A stretch of DNA of 64,000 nt from Erythrocercus mccallii. Lineage: Eukaryota; Chordata; Aves; Passeriformes; Dicruridae. The position numbers were made by a program, and so were the translations under genes. The notes under the pieces are model-generated. The model was given only the letters and a program-made list of their open reading frames with translations. It made no database searches and had not been told where the DNA came from. The stretch's first letter is position 1. The number at the start of each line of letters is the position of its first letter. Below are positions 10,293 through 25,200 of the stretch, one piece after another. The stretch lies in the NCBI GenBank assembly GCA_013397435.1, contig VZRG01001982.1, positions 1-64,000 on the forward strand, read 5' to 3'.

Positions 10293-13200
10293 GTGCGTGC
10301 CGCCGCCCCGCGACCATCTTGGCCGCGGCCGGGCGGGGACCCCAGTGCAGGGAAGCGGGAGGGCCGAGGGGGTGGCTGGAGCGGCTCAGGGCTGCGGCTG
10401 GGGCACCTCTCACTCGGGACCTTCGCTCCGTCGCCCCGATGGCCGCCACTGGTGGGTCCCTGCTGCCCGCGCCTCCGCGGTGGGCCCAGTTCGAGGGGAG
10501 GCGAGGGGACGCGGCGGGAGCCCCGGGCAGCGGCCCCGGTACCTTCTAGAAGTGAAGTGCGGGGGCGGGCCCGGCGAGGCGCATCCCCTCCCGTGGGGGC
10601 GCGAGGCTCCTGCCCCCGGGACTCCTCCGGCCCTGGCAGGTCAGGCCCGGCCCGGCCCTGCTCCTCCGCCGCACCGCGGGGCCGGGGTCACTGCGGCTGA
10701 GCTGCCCCGTGACAGCGGGAGGGAAAAAAACCGAACCAAAATAGCTGCAATCCTGTGGAATTCCTGAGGAATTAGGAATTCACTTTGCAATGCCAACAGC
10801 ATCCAGAGGGGTCAGCATAATTTGTGGTGTAAAAAATAGTTTTTAAAATGGGTAATTTGTGCAGCCGTCCAGCATTCTCAATGTCAGCTGTAAGCTGTTT
10901 CGTTGGGGCAAGGAATTGCCTTTAGAGTATAATTTCTTATTTTTGAAACTTACTTTTATCAAAACTATGCTTTGAGTTTTAATAAAATCTTTCCCAAGTC
11001 AGCACTTGCCGTTTCCTGGAGCGTGGATGTGCTCCCAGGAGAGCCCGGGGCAGGATTGCCCAGCTGGTGGGGTTGTTTGGAAGTGGCTCGTGAGAAATCC
11101 AACCCCTCTGATGGAGTGGAAGGAGGCTCCTCAGGTTACTGGATCTCGGATGTAGACAGGACAGAGGGGAGGTGATCTGTGCTCTGTCATCTTGCTGCCT
11201 CTGCGCCTGTCCCTGCTGAAATAGAGCATTCTTTCAGCCTTAAAGGCTGGGAGCCATAGGGATTGCTGTTCAGCCTCCTTGGAGTGACAGTCTGTGAGAT
11301 GGGATAGACCTTTGGTGCTGAAAAAAGTCCGTCCTCACCACATCATTCCCACCACCTCATCTCCTTTAAACTTCCTAAAACGTGGGGTTTTTCTGACCTT
11401 TAGACTAAGGAAGAGCTGAAGATTTAAGGTTCAGTTGCTTTCCTAGGAGTCAAGTTCTAATTTGATATGGAGTAATTAATAAAACAAAAGAAGTAATGAA
11501 TGAAATAGTTGTTGAACTGGAGAATGGTGTAAAGCACATGCAAGATTTTCATAGATATGTTCTTGTTGCTTAGTAATCATGTGTGAGAAGCTTGGTAACT
11601 CAGTGGGGAGGACACTTGTGGTCCATTATTGATACTGAAAGTAAGAGCCAGTGAGTTAAAAGTTAATAGTCCCAAGTTCTAATTATTTATTAATGGACTA
11701 ATAAATGATACTAACATTCTTTTGAATGCTTGTAGGGGTTGAAAAATTATTCTGAGTACGTGAGGCTTATTTATGTTGTGTAGAGACAGTGTTTTGCAGC
11801 TTCTGAGAAATAATTTTTAAAGTGCACTATTTATGGGAAAAAAATGGAACTGCAAATGGGGGTTGGAACAGTTCAGTTGGAATCATCTTGCATCTTTGGA
11901 CTGGGATGGATTTCTATTCTGGGCTTACTAGATACAAAGTGTGTTTTCTGGAAGCAAATGTACTGATAGCAGTTACATTCCCTGCAAGGAGACTTGGGAA
12001 CTGTGGCAGAATACCATTTGCCAGTGATATTTTTAAAAAGGGAGATTTAAAAAGTGCCAGTGATGATGATGGTGAAGATACTCTGTCATCCTTACAGCTC
12101 AGTGTAAGTGGGAGAAGTGTCTGCAAGGAGACTTGTTATCAAAAAGGAATAATTAATGTGCTTCTTATGAGAAAGAAGCATAGGAGAATAAATGAGCTTT
12201 AAAAACACTTAAAAGTTTTAAATTAAATTTTTTTAAATAAAAAGAACTTATGATAATAAATGAGCATTCTGCCTCTACAAACTCTCTATCACAAGGTCAT
12301 ACATGGAATACACGGCTGCTGTTTCCCTCGGTATATAACAAAGTACATTATTCGTCTGCACCTGTTTCCCATGCTCTGCTTACTCTGCAGTAAATTACGT
12401 GTTATTAGGGTGAAAATCTGTGTATGACAAGGAATTCTGCTGTTTACCAGCTAATTGTACAACAACCAAAAACCAGAAAACTGTTTTCTTTCCAGAATGT
12501 GCATTGCTTCTCTGAAACAGTGCCTTAGTGACCAGGATCTGTTCATCCCACATCTCCAACAGCATCAGTTTCTTGGGCTATGCCTCAAGTCTTGGGTGGG
12601 ATCTTCACTTCTAACTGGGAATCACTTCACTTTCCTCCAATGGAAACAGGATTTGACCTCAGTCTTGATTCTTCTCTGTGTATGAGTGCCAGTTACAACT
12701 ATTGAATTGACACTGAGAGGTTGGAGGTGAAAAATGTATCTGTTCTCTTGTACTATCCTGTCAAAGGACCCTGAGTTATAGGTAATTTATATTAATTTAT
12801 TAAATTCAGAGTAACTGGAACCACAGGTGAGCATTGTGCTGGCATTAAAATGTGCATTGTATTGGCTGATTACCACTATGCAGAGCCATTGCACCTTGCT
12901 GTTCATCTTTATGTAGACTTGTGCACAAACAGACTGTACAGGTATGGTTTGTTAAATTAGGGTTAATTGTAGAATCATAGAAACATGGAATAGTTTGAGT
13001 TGGAAGGGACCTTAAAGACTCTCAAGTTCCAACACCCCTGCCATGGACAGAGAAACAACTTCCTTTTCATTAAAGACCATAAAGGAAGCTTTCTGTCTCT
13101 ACTGTCTTAAGACAATTCTGTATATTGTCTTTTAAAGCAATCTTTGCCAAAAGCAATTTAATGCTTTATTTTCTAAATGCTTAGGTTGTAGAGACTCCAT

Positions 13201-16200
13201 GTTTTTCACTTGTCCTTAAATAGGGCAGCAGAAGCATCTGGGCAAGTGGATTTAGAATAGAAGTTCCTTGGCATGAGACAGTGCTGTCAGTTGCTGTCCT
13301 TATGGAGCTTAGTACACAATATTGCAATTTTCCATGGCCTCCCAGCTACTGAAGATACAGGACTGCACCAGATTTTTGGTGTTTTTTTTTTTTTCTTCCA
13401 TCTGTTTCATACAAATGTAGAATATGTACCTGTGGATGTAAGGTCATTATTGCTGTGTGGCATGGTAGTCTTTGGAATCACAAGCTCCTCTAGTGTGTCT
13501 GTGACCTCCTGAGACTGAGTCCCACACCCTTGCTCTGTCAGGGGCAGCTGGAGCAGGTTGTCCAGAACCTGCTTAAGAGTTTGAACATTGCTGTGGATGG
13601 AGACTCTGCAGCCTCTCTGGGCCACCTGTCCCAGTGTCTGACTCCTCACAGGAAAAATGTGCATCCTTGTGTTCAGATAGAATTCTCTGTGGTTTCCCTT
13701 GTGCCTACTGCCTCCTGTCCAGAGCAGAGTCTGGCCCCCTCATCCTTGCTCCCTCCCAGCAGGTACTTGAGCACACTGGTCAGATCTCCCAGAGCCTTCT
13801 TGAGCAGTTCCAACTCTCTCAGCTCCTCTTCCTGTGACAGATGCTCCAGTCCCTTTATCATCTTTGTGGCCCTAGTATTTGGACTGGTACACAGGATGTT
13901 ACTTATTTTTACTGGCTAAGTATTTGGTTTAGCTTGATCTCTTAAGGAAATGAAGCTGTTGTGATTGCTGTCTTAGGAGCTGCCCCAAATAACTTAGTAA
14001 ACTGGTGGCTGCTTTCAGACATATTTGCTAAATAGAAAGGTTACTTAAATATTTTGGGGTGTCTTTTTGGTGAATAGTGAAAGAGAAAGATCAATTGAAG
14101 GTCCTGCATGTTGAAGGGACAGACAGAGTTGGCAGCATGCAAGTGATTGGTGACAGCAGGACAGTTGGTATGTAGGTCTGGGGCAGGTGGGTCCAGCATG
14201 TATGCATTGTTCCTTTCTGGGGTCTGCTCAGGGGACATATAGGGGTAGAGCTAGGATGAGGAAAGGGCTAGGGACACCTGCAGAAATCCCCAGGAAAAAT
14301 AGGCCTTACTGGGTCTACTCTTAATGAGACATTTTGATTTATGCAAACTTCTTTCCTAATATTCGGTATTCTTCCTCTTTTGAAGACAAGCATCACTGTG
14401 TGCCCTAAATGCTGATTTCTCCAGTGATTGTTCATCACACTGGGCACTCATGCCAAGATGAATGTGCATGTGTGAATGCACATAAAAGCTTTACAGGGAT
14501 GTTTGGGGTGTGGTAGCATGGCTTCTGGGAGTTAGACAAGTCAGATGGGCCTCTGCCATGTGGGAGGTACCTTTAGACCTCTTGTTGCATGAAAACTGCT
14601 TTTCGGGAAATTTACATCCCAAGGGAATGGTGGTGGCTGTCCGCAGACCACAAAGTGCCTTAGTAGCAAAGTAAGTGTTTGATTTGCAACATCAGTTCAT
14701 GCTCATTAGAATGTTTAAAATGGTGGTCATTGAAGATGCATATAGGTATGGTGTAGATGTAAGGACTTGGTGCTGATCAGGAGGTCTGACCCCTCCTGAA
14801 GGCTTTTTGTAGCTTGTGTTTGTGTTGTGGCAGTCCAGCATCTGGGAGCAATTTCCATTGGAATGTAGCTGGGAAAACCTGTTTTCACACCAGTGGCTGT
14901 TGCCATACACTGACTGCTGGGGTGGTTGGTGTGTTTCCAGGCTGCAGATGTTGGAGGGCAGGTGCTGCTGCCTTGTCAGCGTCCTGGGCCTCTGCTGGAC
15001 TCTTGGAGCAAGGAGTCAGCATGTATATATGTGGCAGAGCCTGCTGGGCTGCAATTCTCATGGACTTGTGTTGATGTAGGACTCGGCCAAGAGATGGGCA
15101 GTGCTGCCTCGAGCTGCCTGGAGTGTGACTTGGTTTTCAGCAGCATGGTGCCCCCTTGAAGCAGTGTGTCCTGCCTCCTGTGACATTCCCAATGGGCCAT
15201 CTTTGACATTGTTATCTTGTGGGCTTCTCCATGGGTCTTTCGACAGAATCACAGACTGGTTGAAGTTGGAAGGAGCCTTTGGGGCTCGTTTGCTCGTGGC
15301 TGCCACAGGTACCTGAAGAGCTTTCCGACTGGGTGGCAGTATGGTGAGCTTGCTGGCGCCTGTCTGCATCTCAAACAGCACAGAGGCTTGTAAAAATCCC
15401 CACTTTGTTAAGGGATGCCTTAAATATCGTCCCACCTTGTACCTTCCTACTCTTGAGGGGGATGAGGAGGAAGGATGACAAAAGTGATAGTTATGGGCTG
15501 CAGCCCCTGGTGTTCACTCTGAGTGCTTTCTCTTGTCCTGCCTTGTATCTGCTTTCTCTGTGGAATGACTTGCAGCCTGGGAAGGTGTTTTGTTTCCCCA
15601 CACTGAAAACTAGTCTTACAAATAGCTGATTAATGGGAAATTCTGCAGTCTGATGGTGACCTCTACTATCCAAGGAGGAAAACTTTGCGGAATATGTAAT
15701 ACCAGATGCTATTACCTGGATCATTTGCACTACAGGTTAGTGAAAATAACTGGCAAGCCTGAAATACAGGTTCACTAGGTACCAGATCTGTTTCCGTATA
15801 CTTCAGGCCCTCTTGGTCCGTTCCTGGAGCCTGAACGCACTGTCAGATTTCACCCACTGAACAAGTATCAGAGTCATTGTGGTGATTAGAGGGTTATTCC
15901 AATTTTCCTTGAATCTTCTGCAATTGTCTTGATTTACAAAAGATGTCCTGGAGAAACCAGATTCTTCATTTTCATAAGAAGTACTGTGATATTTGTAATG
16001 ATAATTTTCTGCTGAGCAGGCAGATACTTGCTTACATATTTATGATACTTTGTTTGTTTTTTCCAAAATACATCCATTTAGTTGTTTAGAAGAAGAAAGC
16101 AACACAAGTGAGAGCATTTGTGGTGATTCCATTGTGTCTTCTGGGTGAGGCAAACCTCACATTTTGGGGATGTTAACCACTGTCTCAATTTTCTCTCATG

Positions 16201-19200
16201 CCTTTTTTCAGTGATTTCATTTGACCATGTTTCAGAATTGATGATGGTCAAATGATCAACTGGCAATACAATTACATAGTATTGTAGATTATGATTAAAA
16301 CGCAGCAACTGAAGACAGTAAAATTAAAGTAACCAACAACAAAAAATGTTTTTGGAGATACTTGCATTTGAAATTTGTATCTAAGTAGGTTGGTTATTTA
16401 GATGAAGAGTCTAATGTTCTCTCTGAACTGGTAAAAGAAGCTCACTGGTCATGCTTACAGCCTCCTCATGGTGTCTTTAAGTTGAATTATCTCTCCCCAG
16501 GCTGAATTTTCTCAGCTTTTGTAAACGTGTTGTCTGATAACTTCTGCAATAGAAGTTGCTTAATGAAGAAAAAGAACTTTGTGTTTCAAGCATTACTTAA
16601 GATTGTCATACAAATACATACACATTAGGTAGGCATGGATGTGTTTTAGAGAGCCTTACTATGTAAATTTTACTGTATAAAAGATGTAACTTTTTAGCCC
16701 ATAGGGTGCTTGATTCGTGGAAATGTACAACTTGCAACCTGCACAGAATAAACATCTCATTTCTAAATTAGAACTCTAAATTAGTTTAGAGAGCTTCTAA
16801 AATTGACCATGGCTCACTGGATTGGCCTGCAATCAGCATGTGCACCATGTGAAAGGTTGGGAATGTTGGGATGCTGAGCATGCCTTTCCTTACAAAACCT
16901 GTAGCAATAAAACTGAATAGGATTTTAAGCTAAAGAATTACCATCCCATCATGTGTCTTCTGATGCAGGACTAGGATTGATATTAATACAAATAACAGTA
17001 AGGAGATAATTCCTTCCTTCCTGTGAAGGTGGACTGGGGGCATTTGTTGGGGGATAACTCAGTGATGCCTTTTCTCTGCTCAAAGTGAGGGTGGAGAGCT
17101 GCCTCTGCCAGCAGCAGGAGTGTTGCCTGCCATCTTCGATCAGGCACTGCCTCCCCCCTTGCTGCCCACAGGACACCAGGTCAGGGACTGCTCTCTTCCC
17201 TTTCGTGGTATGATGGCAGTATTGTGGAGGTCTGCCCTTTTCTCTTTGTCTCATGCTTTGTGCATGGCTCTACAGAAGGGCAGTGCAGCATGGTTGGCTG
17301 TGGAGTGGGGTGACAGTGTGAGTGGAACCTGGGCTGGCAGCAGTGATGCATCCTGAAGGATGTGGAACGTGCTGTGCTGTTCTGGGGACCTTGGCTCTTG
17401 TGGGATCAGCCAGTGCTGGCTTTGAGCTGCGGAGAGAGGTGTGTCCCGCTGCTGGTTTCTCCCCAGCTGGTCTGATGGAGGATACCCAATGCAGACTGAG
17501 AGATGAAGTACAAATGCTTTGGAGTTATGCTCTGAAAGATGCAGAAACAGCTTGTCCTTCCCTTGACTTTTTTTATCTTCTCACCATCAAAAGTTTGTGT
17601 GCAGAATAAGTTTTTTCGATGAAAACTATAATGTTATTAGAGATGACTTAGGACATCAGCTATTGGAAAGCTACTTGCTATAAACACATGATTAGTTATT
17701 ACAATTTTTTCTAACAAATTGTATGAATTCTACACTCATGGGGTGAGATGCATTTAGCGACTCTTCTCTTAACAAGTTCCGTTAATTTAAAAGAATGTAA
17801 CAGAGGCAATTTGTGATTCTGTTTTGCAACAGAGACTGGTATTTCTAAATCACTTCTCTATGAGGAATCAGGCTTTCCACACATAAGGCCAATCAGTCCT
17901 TGCCATCTGGTAACCTTTATTCTCACAAATCTTGGAGTGAAAAAGTCTATATCCAAACACAGATCCTTAATACAAATCCTCACTCAAGCTCAGGGCAATT
18001 ATTAATATTCATAAATACCAGTGTGTTACAAAATTTATCTTGAAAGTAAAATACCAAGCAAGCACTATGAGCTGTGATTTATTAAAAAGCAGTTCAGGAT
18101 AATCTTGAGTATCAGTTGATAATGATGATTAGAGCCAATGGCCCGATTTCCCCTCAACAGGGTTACCTGCATAAGTCAAATTGATCCCCAAGTGAACTTT
18201 GATGAGAAACCTTTTCCTCTGGTATATTGAAGCAGCTACTGCTTGATCCCTTTCTGTTCATGGCTCTGAAGTTTGATTTGTCAATGATACTTTCGGGATG
18301 TCCCCAGATATATATATATGTATATATATATAGGCAGAAGTTACTGCTGAAGTTTCAGGAAGCTGAGTTGTAGGGGAAAATCCAAGATGTCTGGGAGGAT
18401 TTGGCTTTACTACCATTGCAGATGAATTTAAGTCATAGAATCACAAACTGGTTTGTGTTGGAATGGGCCTTCAAGCTCATCTCGTTCCACACCCTGCCAT
18501 GGGCAGGGACACCTCCCACTAGACCAGGTTGATCCAAGCCCTGGCCTTGGACACTTCCAGGGATGGGGCAGCCACAGCTTCTCTGGGCAACCTGTGCCAG
18601 GGCCTCCCCACTCTCACAGAGATTAATTTCTTTATAATACCCAACCTCCTTCAGTTTAAAGCCATCCTCCCTTATCCCATCATGTCTGGAGAGGGATTGT
18701 AATGACTGAAGTTTCAAGAAAAATCCCCAGTCAGTCTTCATTTTTCTGAAAATGATGCAATCTTCCATCTAGCAAAGTCACCTTGGCCACCTTAATTCTT
18801 TCTCTTGTTCACTGGGGAGGATGAAGATGGCCTATATCCACATCATCATTGGTTGTCTTGGTGCTTCTGACAAGCTGTAGCAGGCTGGATCCTTTCATGT
18901 CATTGAGGAGGAAGCAAGGGGTGTCCCAGATGAGAGAAGATGTATCTTGCCTGGCAGGACAGGTGGCTTTAGTTCAGGATTTAGTGGGAAGCACCAAACT
19001 TTTTGCTCCTGAGTTGGATTGTGATATGGACTCCTCTGGTCATGAACACCTGCTGGTGTCTATCTTTTGTCCCAGTGCCCTGGTTGGAAGGGACCTGCTC
19101 AAAGCAGGACATGATGCTCTACTGAGTCTGATAAAAACAATGTCAAGCTCTTATTTATCTTTCCTGTTCTGCCTGGGTCTTGGCCATCCCACTTGGTGGT

Positions 19201-22200
19201 ATGAATGTGAGTTGCTACTCAGTTCCAGAGTCAACCTGCTTGTCTCCCTCAAGACAGGAAACATCAGCAGATGGACCATCTACCTGCAACATTTTGTGGA
19301 AAGGTTTTCCCACTCGATGCGTGCTGAGGTTCTCCCAAAAGATAATTGTACCTAATAATTGTAAATACTAATTGAAAACAGGAAAATTTATTGATCTGTT
19401 AGTGGTTGGGTATCTTCAAGGCATATGGCCCAAAAGCACATTAGCTTTTTGCTCTCTTAGGGTTTGGAATTCTGTGCTTGAAAAAGGACTGCAAGAGCTC
19501 CCTGGCAGCACATTTACAAACAGCACGTATGGGAGAAGTGTACAGTGTGATGTACCATACCCTTTGAAGAACTTGGGTATGGAGAAGTACCTTCCCTTCC
19601 CCATGATAGAGGTGTCATTTTACCATTTTCTTTCACCAGTCAGTGATAGCTTTGGAAGAGAAATCAAATACATGTTTTAGTTGAGCTAAATCAGTAATCT
19701 CTATTTATTAGCAAAACTGGAGAATTCTACTTTGGAGGAGAGGGCAGTGTCTCAGCAGGGACATCACAAAATCATTTAGATTAGAAAAGACCTTTGAGAT
19801 TATCAAGTCCAACCTTTGACCCTTTGCTACATTGTCAACCAGACCAGAGCACTGAATGCCATGTCCGCTCATTTCTTGAACACCTCCAGGGACAGTGACT
19901 CCACTGTCTCTGTGGGCTGCCCTGCTGCTCCTGGACTGGAGTTGGGGTCATGCAACGTCTGTCAGCTTCCTTTCTTCCTAGGGGACTGTAGCTTCAGTGG
20001 TAGGCTGTTCCCCCATTCTGAGGCCCTGCTCTCCCACCAGCCTACTCCCCTTCAGCTGAAGTCCCCATGGCTGCTCTGTTTCTCACTTGCACATGGTCTT
20101 TAATCTTCTGCTTACTTTGTTACAAACTTTTAAACTTGTAAACTAAGGATTTAACACCTCTTAAGACAGTTTTGTGTTTTAACACAGTTTTTCATCACAG
20201 CTGCTGTTTTATCAACCCTAAATGCAACTGCAGTATCTTCATAAATTCCATTTATTTGAACCACTGCCCACATTTCAGTAGCCCCACCTTTTTGCCACCA
20301 GCATTCTCAGAAACACCCGCTCTTCTTAAAAACTCAGGACTGCAGCACTGGAAGGGACTTCCTGATTCAGCATGTCCAGTCCCTGAGTATTGCAGGAACT
20401 CGAGTCACATAATCTGTTTCATAAATATATCAAGCTTGGTTAAACCTCCTGCATCTATTCTTTCCTTCCTCAAAATTGCAATGGAATTCTTTTTGTGTTT
20501 TAATTCATGACCTGATTTTCCTGGTTTGTTACTGCACTGTCATTGTCTTTTACTATTAGTGAGTTTTTGCCCTATCAAGTATTTATTTCTTGGGTTTTTT
20601 TAAGGGAAACTGATCCTGTCCTGTCTGGTCTCTGTAGGGTCTTGGAGCCAAATTCTGTTCCCTTGCAAAAGAAGGCAGGTTGGCTGGCCTGTGCCATGTG
20701 TCACCTGGCCAGCCTAGTCTTGTTTTACAGATTCCCTCCTGTTTTCCTTGAGTGACCCTTAGCCACACCTGGTGCTTGGGCTGATCCTCTCTGAGAGGAA
20801 TAACGTGATTTTCCTGGGAAAACTTACCTGTGCCTTATAGTGTGTGAATGCTCTGTGTGTGCGTCCCAGTGTCCCATGGCCTTTTTCAAAGTGTTAGTCA
20901 TAAGGTTTATGTGAGGGCTTTCACCTTCATTAGTACAGTCTGGTGTAGCTTATATGACATGGAGTGGTTGAGACAGCAGCATGTCCATCTCTTCTCTGCC
21001 CTCCCTGGCTGCAGTTGCGCCTGGCCCAGAGCATGTCACCCTGAGGCTGATTAGCTGATGGTTCCATTATCAACTCCTTCCTCTCCGCTCTTCTCCTCAC
21101 AGCACAACTGGTGGTACTCATGTGCATGCCTGTGCACTCAAGTGCTGTTCAGTCCTGCATTGCTCTGGTCTCCAGCATCATCCAGTTTTTCCCTGCAAGA
21201 GTTTGTTTTCTTCAGTGCTGATGACACGTCCAGGTCTAGTGTCATTCTAGACGCTAGACTTCACAATCACACTTTTCTTCTTGTTGGGCATCCTGGTGGA
21301 AATAAGGTCAAGGTTCCCAAGGCCAGCTGCTCTGCAAAAGTCCATCCCTTCTTTTTGCCCCCTTTCTTCTCCTGCATCTTCTGTCCAAATTAACCTTGTC
21401 ATTAGTACCACTGGGAAATGAGAGCAGCTGGATTGGTGAACACTGTCTGAGGCAGAGCGGGTTCCAAGATGTGGGAGGGTCCCTCTGTCTTCTGGCTGTG
21501 CCAGTGGACCAGGCTTACTTTATGGAGAGCATCATAAAGGAAAAGTAATTCTCCTTTGGAAAAAGGCTCAGGTCCCTTGGAGCAGAAATGTAGAAGATGG
21601 TAATCTTTGCATGCATCAACAAAAAAGACAGTTATTTCACAGAAGGCACTCAAAGTCACATCTATGATTATTGAATATCTAGTAGATAAAAGATGTTATT
21701 TTGCCTTCTTGAAGTTAGCAGGAACAGAAATCTTTTATATCCAAGCTCTGCAGATGTAAAGGAAATGTTATTTCACTATGCTTCCATGGAGATTGGAATG
21801 TTCTTTTAGGAGTGCATTTGTCTTTGAGGATAGCAAAGATTCCAACACAGGGCATAGTCCAGAGCATCTTTCCACTGATGCCGAATTGATTTTTGCCTTT
21901 TTTGCTTTTATATATTCTTGATGTTCTTTATACATAAATTTGTAGCTCTGTAGCCTGTTATTGAAGCTATGTACTGTGTGTCCTTCTGGGCTAATAAATT
22001 GTAAAAACTAGTTTAAAAATACAGTTAAAATTACATTATATTCTTTTTTTAATGATGTTTTGGCCATTTTGCTAATAATTGACCATGTTTACACTCAGCT
22101 TTATATGCAGGTAGACACCTCAACTGAAGAAGGCTGGTAATTATCTTTCCATATGAAATGCTTGTATGTGTGTCTTCATGAGATTCAGGGTTATATACAT

Positions 22201-25200
22201 CTTAATTACTCAACATAAAAAGTTTGCTGTAATAATGCATTTCTAATATAAAATTCCTCCAGGGCTGATATGTAATGTATGGTGTACTGGGAATATGGTT
22301 TGAACCTCAGGCCAAGCTCTGCAATGAAAATGTAAGAGTTCTCAGTTGCCACAGCTGGGATAGCACAAATACACTCAAAATGAGGAAACCACAGTAAGCA
22401 GAACAAGGGCCACTGGAGAACACACAGAGCAGAGCAAGGGACATCAGAGAACACAACTGAAATTTGCTGAGTTTTGTGACAAGTACAGGGTAAGATTTTG
22501 AACAAGTATGCAATTGGAGTTGGTAAATCAATTACTTGTGAGTTTTAACAAGCATGCTCTAGTTGCAGATTTAAGTTGTTCGTTCTTCATGCCAGAACTG
22601 CAGCTCTGTTCAGCTTGTGGCCTCTTTGTCAGTGCAGTGTGGGAAGGTGAGAGTTTGGCCTTTTTGGGCTGTGTCCTGTAACATTACAGTGGAGGCAGTG
22701 TCTTTTGTTTGCTGTAACTGAGATCCTTAGGAGATGGAGGAGATACAGTCTGTTACCAAAATTTACTCTTGCTGATGGTGTATTTTCTCATGGCATCAGG
22801 ATCAGGGGTTCACTCTACAGGTACCATGACCAGTCTGCTGAAGGCAAGAGCTTTCTAGGTGAAAGGGTGGCATTGCTTAGAGCACCCTCAGAGCCATGGG
22901 TCTGTCACCTTGAGGCACTGAGGAGCAAGACGAGTGATAATCAGGTGAAATGCAGGGAGCTCTTTTTTTCCTTGTAAATGACGCTGCTCTCAAGGAACCA
23001 AAAAGTGTCTAAAATTCATGTTAAATACAGCATGATGGAAATGCAGTTATGTTTGTATCACTGAGGGGGACTAATGACTACGTTTTTCTGTTTTCGGAGG
23101 GTCTGTTTCAGCTCTTGAGACCAGCAAGGGAGAGCAGCTTTAAATATTTTTGAACTCTTTGTTTTCCCAAGGGAAACACCAAATATGTCTGTACTGCCTT
23201 TTTGCTGGGAATGTTTTCATGCGATAAAGTCAAGGTAACATTGGTGTAAAGTAGACAATTCAGTTTCTTAATCTTCTACTTCATCTTTGCTAAATAAATG
23301 CCTATAGGGATAAAAAGTTGAATATAGAATCACAGAATGGTTTGGATTGGAAGGATCTTAAAGCTCATCTTGTCCCACTCCCTGCCGTGGGACAGGTCCC
23401 ACTGTCCCAGGTTGCTCTGAATCCCACCCAACCTGGTGTTGGACGCTTCCAGGGATGGGGCAGCCACAGCTTCTCTGGGCGACCTGTGCCAGGGCCTCCC
23501 CACCAATCACAGGGAGTAATTTCTTCCTAATATCCCATTTAACCCTGTCCTCTAGCAGTGGAAAGCCATCTGAGCATGTCTGTGGCCTCCTCTGGACTCA
23601 CTCCAGCACCTCTACATACTTGTGGTGAAGACCCCTGAACTAGAGGCAGCACTGCAGGTGGGATTTCACTTGAGCAAAGTCTGGGGAAGAATACCCTCCC
23701 TTGCCCTGCTTCCCATGCTAAAAGGAAACCACAGCTACTTCAAATGAAGGGCGTCTTCTCCCAACACAGCTTTCACCCACAGCCCTGCACCCTCACTCGG
23801 GTCTGGACTGAATCCCAGTACTCCCTTCACTGGGCCCCCACTCTACACACTGTGAGCTCCCACAAATTAAGGCCACATAATGAGATTTTGCATCTCTGTG
23901 CATCTGTGTCTCTGATTTCTCACTGATATGATGTGATGATTTCTGATATATGTTACTATTTTTAGTAATTTTCTTCCTTTGCAAGAGACAGGAAGCAGGA
24001 AGCCAAGCAATCTGCAATGTACCACAGCTCTTCAGAGGCGTAGTCATTTTTTGGCCTTGGGATGATTTTGTGCTAGTTATTTTCCCTCTAAAGAGTAGTG
24101 TGTGAACCGTTGTTTACCATAATCCTGGATTATTACAGATCAGTGATCCTACTTGAAATCTTGGGATAGAGCCTAGCAGAAAAAAGTCCATGTGACATTT
24201 ATATTTATAGCAGTTTCATATTCCAGTTCTCTTAGATGACTAAGGTGATTAACTTATTTAATTGTTCATATTCAGAAATTATTCTTTGAAATTGCACTAG
24301 ATGTAGCGGCTCTGGAAAAAAAGAAAAAAAAAATTAATGCTTTGGCCAGCCTTGCTTTTGAGAACTCCTGGGGCTGGGGGTCTGTTTCTGCTTCCAGTGC
24401 ACCCACTGCTTTTTCATGCTGGGAGACCAGAAAAAAAGTCGTTTTCTTTACCATCAGTGGAATTCTTATGTCCTTTTCATTTCTCTTGTCTAAATGTCTT
24501 TATTGCATCTCCATAAAGCTGGAGTTGGAAGCTGTGAATTCTTGAGGTGAGGGTGTGAGCAGAGCAGTGAAACCATCAGGGAAAACCAGTGACAACACCT
24601 GGCCCTGGGAATGAGAAACCTCTGAAATCAAGGGCAGTTGCAGTAACAGGCTCAACCTGGTATGTGTCACCACCACCACCACTCTTGCCTCTTGGCAGCG
24701 CTAAAGTGAAAGAGTGCAGTTAACAAATTTGCAGTGCCATGTTAAAACTCGGTAGCCTGGGCATTGGGGTTGTGGCAGAGTGCCTTGTAAGGAGTCTATT
24801 AGATTGTTTTAAGATACATTTTTAAAGTCCATGAGGCTATGCTGTTTGGTTGTTTCTTTGGGGTTTTTTGGTCGGTCCCCTGCTTGGCTTCAAACTGACA
24901 GCAGGGTTAGATTGGATATTGAGAAGAAATTGTTCCCTGTGAGGGTGGGCAGGACCTGGCACAGGTTGCCCAGAGAAGCTGTGGCTGCCCCATCCCTGAA
25001 GGTGTTCAAGGATAGGTCTGGATGGGGCTTGGAGCAATGTGGGAGGTGTCCCTGCCCGTGGCAGGGGCTGGAAGAAGATGATCTTTAAAGTACCTTCCAA
25101 CCCAAACCAGTTGTGTGATTCTATGCTCCTGTTAAATGTTTATAATGAAAGATCAGTATTTGTAGTGTCTCTTTCAGAAGTCACTGGAATTGTACTGTTC

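Larger units (their letters stand above)
9480..10720 (+). promoter_or_regulatory. CpG island promoter of MAPK8IP3
   Basis: The sequence changes abruptly from AT-rich to very GC- and CpG-rich at about 9480 and back at about 10720, spanning 5' UTR, exon 1 and the start of intron 1. No TATA box is seen. Candidate sites are an NRF1-like GGCATGCGCC at 9532-9541, a CRE-like TGACGCGA at 9854-9861, and an SP1-type GC box (GCGGGGCGGGGC) at 9865-9876. This fits a housekeeping/neuronal TATA-less promoter. The transcription start cannot be placed from sequence alone. Confidence 0.8.

Noticed and set aside
9633..10700. Long frame through the CpG island, seeming to extend JIP3 at both ends
   Set aside because: It has no ATG before 9975, and after 10292 it reads into intron 1; length comes from GC-rich DNA having few stops.
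18849..19355. 168-codon frame in intron 1
   Set aside because: No family resemblance, and it overlaps other short frames.
20330..20560. Possible old CR1 piece
   Set aside because: Only one phrase (CACTGGAAGGGACTTCC) is CR1-like; the rest does not follow.
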